A stretch of DNA of 64,000 nt from an uncultured Dialister sp. (lineage in GTDB: Bacteria; Bacillota; Negativicutes; Veillonellales; Dialisteraceae), in contig OMVW01000003.1 in NCBI GenBank assembly GCA_900314595.1, positions 100,214 to 164,213 on the forward strand, written 5' to 3'. How positions within the stretch are numbered: the first letter of the stretch is position 1; each line of letters opens with the position of its first letter. Made by a program: the position numbers and the translations under genes. The notes under the pieces were generated by a model that did no database searches, was not told where the DNA came from, and was given only the letters and a program-made list of their open reading frames with translations. Of this stretch, positions 18,267-26,808 are shown one piece after another.

Positions 18267-18986
18267 TTACTTTTTATCGCTGGAACTTTCTGATTTCTGC
18301 TTTCTTCTCCTGCTGTAATACCAGATCCCCCCATAAATAAGGCTGACAAGGATAATCAGCACCGTCAGGCGCATGAAATTTTCTTCCAGATGGACGAGGT
18401 CGTGCCCCAGCACCACTTCCAGTGCAGTGGAAGGAAGTTTGCCAATGAGGCATCCCAGGGCATAATGGCGGAAATGCATACTGGATAAAGCGGCAATGGC
18501 AGTGACTAAACCATTTGGCATATACGGAATCGCACGGGCGGCGGCCATGGCCTGCCAGGAATCATAGGAATCCAGTTTTTTCAAAGTTTTACTTCTGGCA
18601 ATAATATTGGCCGCCATGCCCCGGAAAAGGACACGCATGGCATAGAAAGAAATAAGTACCCCTGTTGTCTCGGCCAGCCAGGAAATAATGATACCCCAGA
18701 AAAGGCCGAATATCAGGCCGTTAGCAGTAGAGATAAAAATGGATGGAAGAAAGCCTACGATATTGATGACCACATCGATAAAGAAACTCATTGCTGCGGC
18801 ATACATGCCAAAGCTTTTCAGGTAATGAATAGTCCCCCGGAGGTCTCCGTCCCTGGACAAATGATAAACCGTGGGATAAAAAGTAGGGTCAATGAAGTGG
18901 ATGGAAACAAGCACCAGCACCAGCAGGCCCAGTATGGCCAGCCTGAAATTCCGCTCCCCCTTTTCATCCCAGTTTCTGTATTTCAT
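18267..18986 (-). CDS. TVP38/TMEM64 family membrane protein
   Basis: A 239-residue protein with about five hydrophobic segments and the VTT (SNARE-associated/DedA-like) domain. FLPSIFISTANGLIFGLFWGI and AAARAIPYMPNGLVTAIAAL are its characteristic segments. The C-terminus is short and highly charged (SRRRKQKSESSSDKK). Members sit in the cytoplasmic membrane and are thought to affect lipid movement; the role here is unknown. It lies 19 bases downstream of thrC and may be co-transcribed with it. Confidence 0.82.
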   Translation of the reverse strand: MKYRNWDEKGERNFRLAILGLLVLVLVSIHFIDPTFYPTVYHLSRDGDLRGTIHYLKSFGMYAAAMSFFIDVVINIVGFLPSIFISTANGLIFGLFWGIIISWLAETTGVLISFYAMRVLFRGMAANIIARSKTLKKLDSYDSWQAMAAARAIPYMPNGLVTAIAALSSMHFRHYALGCLIGKLPSTALEVVLGHDLVHLEENFMRLTVLIILVSLIYGGIWYYSRRRKQKSESSSDKK

Positions 18987-19005
18987 GCATTAAAGACCTC
19001 GATTA

Positions 19006-20496
19006 TTATTTTATAATTGTATCTGCGTAGGCCCTGATGGTTTCTGCCATATCCTTTCTTTCCACAGTGTCAGTGAACCGCTTTTCTTTCTGTTCCAGTT
19101 CGCCCAGCTGCTGGGGAATGGCAATACCCGTCGCTTTTTCGATTTCCCTGAGCGTATCATAGGGACTTTCTTTTTCATCAAGTCCCAGAGCTTTGGCCAC
19201 GACCCCCGGGAATTTATACGGATGGGCTGTGGAAATAATGACTGTATGGGTGTGGCGGGTGATTTTTCCCGTCCGGCGCAGCTTGTCATAAACCGCATAG
19301 GCTACGGCCGTATGAGGATCCATAAGGTAATCGTACTTTTCATACACGTCAGTCATAGCTTTCCTCATAGCTTCCGGAGATGCCCAGCCTCCCATCATTT
19401 CCAGATCCGCCTTTTTGAGAGCTTCTCTGGAGACTTCATATTTCCCGGTATTTCTCAAAGCCTCCATATCTGCCTTCACTTCATCGGTGGAATCCGTAAG
19501 GAAATAGAGGAACCGTTCGAAATTGGAGGAAACGAGGATATCCATGGATGGCGCTTCAGTCATATAGAATTCCCGGTTGACATCATAAGTCCCCGTTTCA
19601 AAGAAATCGGAAAGCACTTTATTTTCATTGGATGCGCAGACCAGCTGACCAATAGGAGTCCCGATCTTTCTGGCAATCCAGGCAGCCAGGATATTTCCGA
19701 AGTTGCCTGTAGGAACAACCACATTGAATTCTTCCCTGGGACCGATGGAACCGCTCTTTAAAAGCTTCAGCCAAATCCATACATAGTAAACGACCTGTGG
19801 AAGAAGTCTGCCTATGTTGATGGAATTGGCACTGGAAAAGAGAACTCCTTTCTCCGCTTCCTCTTTACGAAGGCTGCTGTTGAATACCTGTTTCAGAGTC
19901 CCCTGGGCATCATCAAAATTACCTTCAATACCTACAACTTTTACGTTGTTCCCCAATTGTTTCTGCATCTGATCCTTCTGTAGAGGAGAAACACCATGGG
20001 ATGGATAGAAAACCATAATGTGAACGCCCGGGACATCCCGGAATCCTTCCAGTGCCGCCTTGCCCGTATCTCCAGAAGTAGCGGTAAGAATCAGGATTTC
20101 CCGATCGTCCTTTTCCTGTTTCTTTGCATACACGAGGAGGTATGGGAAAAGGGAAAGTGCCAGATCCTTGAAAGCACAGGTTCTGCCATGAAACATTTCC
20201 GCCATAGAAAAAGATTCAGAAAGGGTCTTCACCGGAACTATTTCGCTGGTTTCAAAAGTGCCCGTATACGCATTATGAGTAAGCTTCCTGATTTCTCCAT
20301 CAGGGATGTCCGTGAGAAAATGAGAAAGCACAAAAGCCGCCAGTTCTTCATAGGAAAGATTCAATAATGCCTGTGCATCAAGGAATGGTTCCGGTAAAAA
20401 ATCCGGCACATAGAGACCGCCATCATCAGCCAAACCTTTAACCAGCGCTTCTTCGGCAGACACTGTTTCATTACTTCTGGTACTTCTATATTTCAT
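19006..20496 (-). CDS. thrC: Threonine synthase
   Basis: A 496-residue PLP enzyme of the long thrC form. MKYRSTRSN...DDGGLYVPDFLP is the usual N-terminus, FHGRTCAFKDLALSLFP contains the PLP lysine, and LTATSGDTGKAALEGF binds the substrate phosphate. FNVVVPTGNFGNILAAW is the phosphate-binding loop of PLP. It converts O-phospho-homoserine to threonine. A GGAGG site precedes the ATG. No other threonine genes are adjacent. Confidence 0.95.
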   Translation of the reverse strand: MKYRSTRSNETVSAEEALVKGLADDGGLYVPDFLPEPFLDAQALLNLSYEELAAFVLSHFLTDIPDGEIRKLTHNAYTGTFETSEIVPVKTLSESFSMAEMFHGRTCAFKDLALSLFPYLLVYAKKQEKDDREILILTATSGDTGKAALEGFRDVPGVHIMVFYPSHGVSPLQKDQMQKQLGNNVKVVGIEGNFDDAQGTLKQVFNSSLRKEEAEKGVLFSSANSINIGRLLPQVVYYVWIWLKLLKSGSIGPREEFNVVVPTGNFGNILAAWIARKIGTPIGQLVCASNENKVLSDFFETGTYDVNREFYMTEAPSMDILVSSNFERFLYFLTDSTDEVKADMEALRNTGKYEVSREALKKADLEMMGGWASPEAMRKAMTDVYEKYDYLMDPHTAVAYAVYDKLRRTGKITRHTHTVIISTAHPYKFPGVVAKALGLDEKESPYDTLREIEKATGIAIPQQLGELEQKEKRFTDTVERKDMAETIRAYADTIIK

Positions 20497-20731
20497 AGTA
20501 CACCTCCACAGGTAAAAATATTCAAGTCTATTTTATCATAAATAAAGTAGAAACAATAGAAAATATGGCCTTTAAAGGACGATTTATATACAAATATGAA
20601 GAAAAATATGACTTTTTATCCCGAATACTCTTAAAAAGTTCCGTCATCCACTAAAATAAATACCAATCCAGGTAGAATTGAAAATAAATCTTTCCTCCCC
20701 GGAAGAAATATGGTATAATTCATTTTGTTAA
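20497..20731. other. AT-rich intergenic region
   Basis: No gene is visible. It holds the thrC upstream region on the minus strand (TAAAAT at a promoter-like place, poor -35), a short perfect palindrome CCTTTAAAGG near 20572, and on the plus strand a TATAAT at 20714-20719 that probably serves the tRNA gene. Confidence 0.4.
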
Positions 20732-20807
20732 GCGTCTATAGCTCAGTGGATAGAGCACTGGTCTCCGGAACCAGGTGTCGAGAGTTCGAATCCCTCTAGA
20801 CGCACCA
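20732..20807 (+). tRNA. tRNA-Arg (anticodon CCG)
   Basis: A full cloverleaf: acceptor GCGTCTA / TAGACGC, D arm with AGCTCAGTGGATAGAGC, anticodon loop CTCCGGA with CCG, T arm GAGTTCGAATCCC-type, discriminator A and an encoded CCA. A TATAAT lies 13 bases upstream. Confidence 0.95.
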
Positions 20808-20838
20808 GTCATTGACCGTTTTAACGGTTTATATAGAA

Positions 20839-20870
20839 AGTCCTTATGCCCTCCGGTATAAGGGCTTTTT
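20839..20870 (+). terminator. Intrinsic terminator after tRNA-Arg
   Basis: CCTTATGCC / GGTATAAGG hairpin followed by CTTTTT. The ribosome binding site of the next small gene lies only 4 bases after it, so that gene would rely on read-through or on its own promoter. Confidence 0.7.
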
Positions 20871-20886
20871 CCGTAAGGAGCTATTC

Positions 20887-21120
20887 ATGGAAAAAGATAC
20901 TGAACACAAAGAAATGGAAGAACTCTCTGAAGAAGAGCTGCAGGAATTCATGTCTTCCTACAAGAAAGAACTAGCCCACATTTATAAAATGGCCAGTGCA
21001 AAAAAGACTTTCATGGCCCGTTCCCATATGCCCGGCCTCAGGTCTGCCCTTGAGCAATGTGACCGGGATATGAGAAAAGATATTGAAGAATTAAAGCATA
21101 AGTACGGCATCCACTACTAA
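20887..21120 (+). CDS. Small charged hypothetical protein
   Basis: A 77-residue, highly charged, probably helical protein (MEKDTEHKEMEELSEEELQE at the N-terminus, ending EELKHKYGIHY). It has no membrane segment or recognised domain. ATG at 20887 has AAGGAG 7 bases upstream, so an upstream in-frame start at 20812 inside the tRNA 3' region is rejected. It lies between two tRNA genes. Function unknown. Confidence 0.6.
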   Translation: MEKDTEHKEMEELSEEELQEFMSSYKKELAHIYKMASAKKTFMARSHMPGLRSALEQCDRDMRKDIEELKHKYGIHY

Positions 21121-21227
21121 TAAAAGGGGTCTGCTTTCATTCATCCGGCACTTGTAAAATTCCCTGTCCTGTGGTATAGTATCTACATCGCCAATCCATG
21201 GCCGCTCAGAAAAGTTTTTAAAAAAAC

Positions 21228-21256
21228 TTGACAGTGCGAACAAAAGATGATATTAT
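21228..21256 (+). promoter_or_regulatory. Promoter of tRNA-Lys
   Basis: TTGACA (21228-21233), a 17-base spacer and TATTAT (21251-21256), 15 bases before the tRNA. Confidence 0.8.
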
Positions 21257-21270
21257 ATCATTCGTTGAAC

Positions 21271-21346
21271 GGATCATTAGCTCAGCTGGCAGAGCACCTG
21301 ACTCTTAATCAGGGTGTCCGGGGTTCGAACCCCTGATGATCCACCA
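21271..21346 (+). tRNA. tRNA-Lys (anticodon CTT)
   Basis: Acceptor GGATCAT / ATGATCC, anticodon loop CTCTTAA with CTT, T arm CGGGGTTCGAACCCC-type, discriminator A and encoded CCA. It has its own promoter and terminator. Confidence 0.95.
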
Positions 21347-21353
21347 GAAAATT

Positions 21354-21386
21354 AAATCCCACGAGATTTCGTGGGATTTTTTATTT
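21354..21386 (+). terminator. Terminator of tRNA-Lys
   Basis: AAATCCCACGA / TCGTGGGATTT stem followed by a T-run. Confidence 0.85.
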
Positions 21387-21429
21387 TTCTCCCCTATTCC
21401 CATGCCGGAAACATCTGCACAGCGGAGAA

Positions 21430-21477
21430 AATAAAAAGGACTGTGAAACAGTAAATTTCTATTTCACAGTCCTTTTA
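21430..21477 (-). terminator. Terminator of alr
   Basis: On the minus strand AAAAGGACTGTGAAA pairs with TTTCACAGTCCTTTTT, a long stem with an AT-rich loop and a T-run, directly after the alr stop codon. Confidence 0.85.
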
Positions 21478-21483
21478 GTCATT

Positions 21484-22602
21484 TTAACAATTCTTGTCGT
21501 AATCTATGTCCACGAAAAGACGGGGGATACGCTTCAGGTCGCAAGTGATTTCATGTGGAATAGTGCCTGCAGTAACCGCCACTTCATCCAGGGAAATTTC
21601 TTCCTCGCCCTGACGACCCATGAGAACGACTTCATCTCCGGGTTCTACATCCTCACCGGCGGCAACCATCAGCTGATCCATGCAGATACGTCCAATGATG
21701 GGACAGCGTTTACCATTAATTAGAACGACGCCTTTATTGGAGAGGCAGCGTGGGAACCCATCTGCATAACCGATCGGGACGGTAGCCGTTTTCATGTCTT
21801 TTTCTGCCACATAGGTCCCACCATAGCCGATGGCTTCCCCTTTATGCAGGGTCTGAATGTGAGTAACATGGCTGATTAGGCGCATAGCATACTGCAGATC
21901 CAGCTTATTCGTCATTACATCGGAAGGCTGAGGGCCATAAATGATAATGCCCGGTCTTGCCAGATTATGCCAACTTCTGGGAATATCAATCACCCCGGCA
22001 CTGTTTGCAGAGGAAATGACAAAATCCTTGTTCACCGGCATATGAGAAATAGCTTCATCAAAACGATCCAGCTGTTTCAGGGCTGCGTCCTTTTCTTTAT
22101 GATCTGCAGTAGCCATATGGGTGAAAGTACCCTTCACATGAATGTGGGGATACTTCTTTAATTTTTCAAGAAATGCCTCTACATCTTCCGGATGAGTACC
22201 GATTCTGTTCATTCCTGTATCTATCGGAAGCATAACTTCAATCGTCTTTCTGGAAAGCGCGGCAATGCATTCCAGAGATTCCAGATCTACTGTATCATCT
22301 ATCGGAAGGATGAGATCTTTATTTACGCCAATGGGCATATCTTCAGGAAGCGGCAACCCCAGTACATAAATGGGGCAGGTAAAGCCGGCATCACGAAGTT
22401 CCTGACCCTCTTCGACTCGGGCAACAGCTGCGGCGGTATAACCTTCTTCTAATGCAATACGAAGTGTTTCCACTGCTCCATGCCCATATGCATTAGCCTT
22501 GACAACGGCAAGGCACTCCACTTCTTTGGGCAGATGCTGACGGATAACCCGAAGATTGTGACGAAGAGCGCTCAAATTAACTTCCATATAAGAAACCGGC
22601 AT
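21484..22602 (-). CDS. alr: Alanine racemase
   Basis: A 372-residue PLP enzyme of usual length. LAVVKANAYGHGAVETLRIA holds the PLP lysine. YGGTYVAEK, with its Tyr, and GRICMDQLMV are the conserved C-terminal domain segments. It supplies D-alanine for peptidoglycan. GGAGGGG lies 8 bases before the ATG. A hairpin with six T ends only about 15 bases before the start codon, so transcripts from upstream must pass a terminator-like structure. Confidence 0.95.
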   Translation of the reverse strand: MPVSYMEVNLSALRHNLRVIRQHLPKEVECLAVVKANAYGHGAVETLRIALEEGYTAAAVARVEEGQELRDAGFTCPIYVLGLPLPEDMPIGVNKDLILPIDDTVDLESLECIAALSRKTIEVMLPIDTGMNRIGTHPEDVEAFLEKLKKYPHIHVKGTFTHMATADHKEKDAALKQLDRFDEAISHMPVNKDFVISSANSAGVIDIPRSWHNLARPGIIIYGPQPSDVMTNKLDLQYAMRLISHVTHIQTLHKGEAIGYGGTYVAEKDMKTATVPIGYADGFPRCLSNKGVVLINGKRCPIIGRICMDQLMVAAGEDVEPGDEVVLMGRQGEEEISLDEVAVTAGTIPHEITCDLKRIPRLFVDIDYDKNC

Positions 22603-22617
22603 AATATCCCCTCCAAT

Positions 22618-22669
22618 AAAAAAGACATTCCAGCAAAAGTGACCATCCAGTCACGGAAGCCGCAATGCC
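22618..22669 (-). terminator. Hairpin with T-run just before alr (terminator or attenuator)
   Basis: On the minus strand GGCATT pairs with AATGTC around an inner GTGAC/GTCAC hairpin, followed by six T (plus 22618-22623). It lies about 100 bases after the hemW stop and 15 bases before alr. It may end the lepA-hemW transcript or attenuate alr. Confidence 0.55.
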
Positions 22670-22771
22670 TCAAAACCCTGTGAAATTAAAAGGTTACCCT
22701 TATCATAAAACACAAGCAGGAAAAAGAAAAGGGGCAAAGGAAAAAATCATGAAAATTATCCTATGCCCTGT

Positions 22772-23905
22772 TTAATCGAAAAGAAACTGCTCAAATACAA
22801 AATTTCCCAGTGCCGCCCCACGATAGGTAAGGGAAAGGCAGCCCCCCTGCTCTTTGAGGAGTTTCCTTGCCTTCAACATCTTGACAGGTTTTTCATACCA
22901 GTGAGAAATATCCGCACCAAAGCGTTTTTCGAAATCGGAAAGGTTAATGCCTTCCCTTCTCCGGAGTGCAAGGAAACAATATTCCTCTATTTCATCTTCT
23001 TGAGAAAGTTCTTCCATTTCCTCCGCAGGCATTTTTCCTGAAAGGAGCGCCTTTTCATAAAGCCTGACGCCCGGATTTACGGTAAATCTTCTATGCCCGA
23101 TACGGGAAGAGGCAGCAGGTCCCAGCCCCAGATAGTCGGAAAAAGTCCAATATTTCTGATTATGCTTCGACCGATGACCATTTCTGGCAAAGCTGGATAT
23201 TTCATACCGTTCAAACCCGTAATGAGGGAGAATACGGCACATATCCTGATACATGGACCAGCTCTCATCCTCCGTGGGCCGGGAAAGCAGTCCCTTTTCT
23301 GCCAGCTGTGCAAATCTCGTCCTTTTTTCCAGAATCAGGCTGTATACGGATATATGAGTAATAGGCAGGTGTACTGCCCAGAGAAGGGATTTCCTGAAAT
23401 CTGAGACGCTTTGACCGGGAAGTTCATACATGAGATCAAGACTTATATTATGAAAGCCTGCGCGATATGCCCGTTTCACTGCTGACTCCGCTTCCGATGC
23501 GGTATGAAGTCTCCCTATCATCCTCAAGAGCCGGTCATCATAGGACTGGACTCCGACAGAAATACGGTTAATTCCAAGCAGCCTTGCGTATGTAAGACAG
23601 GACTCACTCATATCACACGGATTCATTTCCATGGTGATTTCTGCATTTCCTGAAACATTGAAAAACTGATGAATTCCATTAAAAACCTTTACCAGCTGGC
23701 ATTGAGAAAGGGATGAAGGTGTTCCTCCACCAAGGTATACCGTATCACAAATATAGTCCTTGAAAGATGGACTCCTCATTTCCATTTCCTTCAGGAGAGC
23801 TTCCACAAACCTGTCCGTCGGTTTTCTCCCTATAGAATAGAAGCCGCAGTAATCACAGCGGCTCCTGCAAAAGGGAATATGTATATATAATCCCAGAGTT
23901 TTCAA
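22772..23905 (-). CDS. hemW: HemW-type radical SAM heme chaperone (coproporphyrinogen oxidase-like)
   Basis: A 377-residue radical SAM protein. GLYIHIPFCRSRCDYCGFYS holds the CX3CX2C cluster motif followed by Phe, and VYLGGGTPSSLS and VGVQSYDDRLLRMIGR are shared with HemN. It lacks the N-terminal extension of true oxygen-independent coproporphyrinogen oxidases, and pairing with lepA is the common setting of HemW, which inserts heme into respiratory proteins. It begins 9 bases after lepA ends, so the two form an operon. Confidence 0.87.
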   Translation of the reverse strand: MKTLGLYIHIPFCRSRCDYCGFYSIGRKPTDRFVEALLKEMEMRSPSFKDYICDTVYLGGGTPSSLSQCQLVKVFNGIHQFFNVSGNAEITMEMNPCDMSESCLTYARLLGINRISVGVQSYDDRLLRMIGRLHTASEAESAVKRAYRAGFHNISLDLMYELPGQSVSDFRKSLLWAVHLPITHISVYSLILEKRTRFAQLAEKGLLSRPTEDESWSMYQDMCRILPHYGFERYEISSFARNGHRSKHNQKYWTFSDYLGLGPAASSRIGHRRFTVNPGVRLYEKALLSGKMPAEEMEELSQEDEIEEYCFLALRRREGINLSDFEKRFGADISHWYEKPVKMLKARKLLKEQGGCLSLTYRGAALGNFVFEQFLFD

Positions 23906-23914
23906 TTGATTTCC

Positions 23915-25711
23915 TCAATCATCTTTCAGTACAGCCATGAATGCTTCCTGTGGAATTTCCACGCTTCCCACCTGCTTCATGCGTTTCTTGCCTTCCTTCT
24001 GTTTTTCAAGAAGTTTTTTCTTGCGGGTCACGTCGCCGCCATAGCATTTGGCAAGGACATCCTTCTTGTAAGCCTTTATCGTTTCACGGGCAATGACTTT
24101 ACTACCGATAGCCGCCTGAATAGGCACTTCAAACTGCTGGCGCGGAATGATATCTTTCAGCTTTAAAGCCAGCGCCCGTCCTCTTGCCGGCGCATTGCTC
24201 CGGTGAACGATAATGGAAAGAGCATCTACCAGGTCTCCATTAAGGAGGATATCCAGTTTCACGGCATCAGTCTTCTGATAGCCGTCCACCTGATAATCCA
24301 GAGAAGCATAACCTTTGGTACAGGATTTCAATTTATCAAAAAAATCGAAAATAATTTCAGAAAGCGGAATGTGATAAGAGAGATCCACCCTTGTTTCATC
24401 CAGATATTCCATAGTCTGGAAGACACCCCGGCGATTCTGGACCAATTCCATCACATTGCCGACCATATTAGAAGGCACAAGGATATCCACCTTTGCTACC
24501 GGTTCTTCAATATGTTCAATCTTCGCCATAGGCGGAAGTTCTGCAGGATTATCTACCGGCACCATGGTTCCATCAGTTTTGAAAACATGATATATAACAG
24601 AAGGTGCTGTAGTAATAAGTTTTAAATGATATTCTCTTTCCAGCCTTTCCTGGACCACATCCATGTGGAGAAGTCCCAGGAAACCGCAACGGAAACCAAA
24701 ACCCAGTGCCTGGGATGTTTCCGGCACAAATTCCAGAGCTGCATCGTTGAGCTGCAGTTTTTCCAGAGCTTCTTTCAGATTGTCATAGTCCTTGCTGTCA
24801 ATGGGATACATGCCGCAGAATACCATAGGGAGGGCCTTGCGGTAACCAGGGAGTGCTTCTACAGCCCCGTTTTCAGCAGTTGTAATCGTATCCCCCACTT
24901 CACAGTCCTGCACATTTTTGATGCTTGCTGCTACATATCCTACAGAGCCGCAGGTAAGGACATCACAGGCTTTAGGAAACGGAGAAAAATAACCGACTTC
25001 AGTAACTGTATACACTTTACCGGATGCCATCATACGGATATTCATGCCCGGACGGATTTCCCCGTCCATGACCCGTACATAGGCGATAGCCCCTTTATAG
25101 GAATCAAAAATGGAATCAAAGATAAGGCAGCGGAGAGGTTTTTTGCTGTTATCCGGAGGCGGAGGTACCTGTTCCACTATACGTTTCAGAACTTCCTCTA
25201 CATTCTGGCCCGTTTTGGCGGAGACAGGAATAGCCTCTGACATATCAAGGCCGATAATATTTTCCACTTCTTTCTTCACCCTGTCGATATCGGCACTGGG
25301 CAGGTCAATTTTATTGATGACCGGTACGATTTCGAGATTGTTATCTATGGCCAGGTACACATTGGCCAGTGTCTGGGCCTGCACACCCTGGGTAGCATCA
25401 ATGATAAGGATAGCCCCTTCGCAGGCAGAAAGGCTTCTAGACACTTCATAGTTGAAATCGACATGCCCGGGGGTATCGATGAGGTTCAGTTCATATGTCT
25501 CTCCATCTTCATAGGTGTACAAAAGCCGCACAGACTGTTCCTTGATGGTAATGCCTCTCTCCCTTTCGAGATCCATGGTATCCAGAATCTGTGCTTCCAT
25601 ATCCCTTTTTTGAACCGTACCGGTAAGCTCGATAAGCCGGTCTGCCAGGGTAGACTTGCCATGATCGATGTGGGCAATAATTGAAAAATTCCTGATATGT
25701 TCGGTATCCAT
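23915..25711 (-). CDS. lepA: Elongation factor 4 (LepA)
   Basis: A 598-residue translational GTPase of usual length. IAHIDHGKSTLADRLIE is the P loop, RERGITIKEQ switch I, DTPGHVDF the G3 motif and NKIDLPSAD the G4 motif. The C-terminal KKKLLEKQKEGKKRMKQ is the LepA-specific tail. It back-translocates or remodels stalled ribosomes. The ATG at 25711 has AAAGGA 9 bases upstream; an ATG three codons earlier abuts that site directly and is rejected. Confidence 0.96.
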   Translation of the reverse strand: MDTEHIRNFSIIAHIDHGKSTLADRLIELTGTVQKRDMEAQILDTMDLERERGITIKEQSVRLLYTYEDGETYELNLIDTPGHVDFNYEVSRSLSACEGAILIIDATQGVQAQTLANVYLAIDNNLEIVPVINKIDLPSADIDRVKKEVENIIGLDMSEAIPVSAKTGQNVEEVLKRIVEQVPPPPDNSKKPLRCLIFDSIFDSYKGAIAYVRVMDGEIRPGMNIRMMASGKVYTVTEVGYFSPFPKACDVLTCGSVGYVAASIKNVQDCEVGDTITTAENGAVEALPGYRKALPMVFCGMYPIDSKDYDNLKEALEKLQLNDAALEFVPETSQALGFGFRCGFLGLLHMDVVQERLEREYHLKLITTAPSVIYHVFKTDGTMVPVDNPAELPPMAKIEHIEEPVAKVDILVPSNMVGNVMELVQNRRGVFQTMEYLDETRVDLSYHIPLSEIIFDFFDKLKSCTKGYASLDYQVDGYQKTDAVKLDILLNGDLVDALSIIVHRSNAPARGRALALKLKDIIPRQQFEVPIQAAIGSKVIARETIKAYKKDVLAKCYGGDVTRKKKLLEKQKEGKKRMKQVGSVEIPQEAFMAVLKDD

Positions 25712-25816
25712 ACTATTCATTCCTTTGGAAATAATTTTATACGATCAAGATTTTGCCAATCACTAACTGCATTTCTCCTATATCATACCATATATAAATC
25801 GTAAGTAATAAAAGAT

Positions 25817-26719
25817 TTATTTCTTCATTAATGCAGGCACGATAATTGCAGTAAGAACGAGGAGAATACCCACCGTCTGTACACCGCCAAAGTCCATGTC
25901 AAGAAAGAGCCAGGACATAATGACCGACGAAGCCGGTTCGGCAGCTGCCGTGATCAGGGCCTGCTGGGGAGAAATATACATGAGAGCAATATTATAGAGT
26001 AAAAATGCAATGACTGTCCCGAGCACTACGATGCAGAATACATTGAGCCTTACATCGGAAGCAAGAAAAGCAGACCAGTGCATACCGGGGTCCAGGGCCC
26101 AGGAAGAAAGTCCCCCAAGAAGCATGCTCAACGCCAGGACAAAGGTTTTATCCATCTGCAGAAAAATATGCTTTGGGTAAATAGAGGAAAAAGCATATAC
26201 AGCTCCATTGAAAAGAGCCAGTTCTACGCAGAGAAGAGGTACTGACAATTTACTGAAATCCCCTCCCGTAACCAGGAGAAAAGTCCCGCTCACGGCAAGG
26301 CATACCGTAATGATATCGCGGCGAGAAGGAAGCCTTACATATCTTATGGAATTATAAATAATAACCATAGCCGGTGAAGTATAGAGAATGACCGTTGCCG
26401 CTGCCGCATTGCCCACATGGACGGCCTCGAAATAGGTATAAGCCATGAGCATAAGGCCTGCATTAGCATAAATAAAGATATCCAGAAAAAGCCGTGGAGA
26501 ATGCAGCAGTTTTTTTATTCCCGGCCGGATTTTACCGGACAATGCGCATATACCTGAGAGCAGAATGCCTGCCAGAATCATACGGAAAGCCGTTAGTCCC
26601 ATGGCATTTTCACTGCTGTGCACAAAAAAGAGCTGTGCTCCCAAACCGCTCCCGGCCCAGAACATAGCTGAAATAATGACTAAAAATACAGATCCTGTAT
26701 TTCCTGAAATCTTCTTCAT
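25817..26719 (-). CDS. EamA-family (DMT) transporter
   Basis: A 300-residue membrane protein with ten hydrophobic segments in two EamA repeats. FWAGSGLGAQLFFVHSSENA and AAAEPASSVIMSWLFLDM are typical repeat parts. These carry amino acids or other small metabolites, usually outward. The ATG at 26719 follows an AGAGGCG site; a longer in-frame reading would add 56 non-conserved residues and run into the neighbouring gene. It is a paralogue of the next upstream gene. Confidence 0.85.
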   Translation of the reverse strand: MKKISGNTGSVFLVIISAMFWAGSGLGAQLFFVHSSENAMGLTAFRMILAGILLSGICALSGKIRPGIKKLLHSPRLFLDIFIYANAGLMLMAYTYFEAVHVGNAAAATVILYTSPAMVIIYNSIRYVRLPSRRDIITVCLAVSGTFLLVTGGDFSKLSVPLLCVELALFNGAVYAFSSIYPKHIFLQMDKTFVLALSMLLGGLSSWALDPGMHWSAFLASDVRLNVFCIVVLGTVIAFLLYNIALMYISPQQALITAAAEPASSVIMSWLFLDMDFGGVQTVGILLVLTAIIVPALMKK

Positions 26720-26808
26720 TGAATCGCCTCTTAAGTTTATATTTCCCTGTTTCCCATTATATATATATTTCAGTAGATTACAAAATACAGAATCAGGAAA
26801 ATGAAGAG

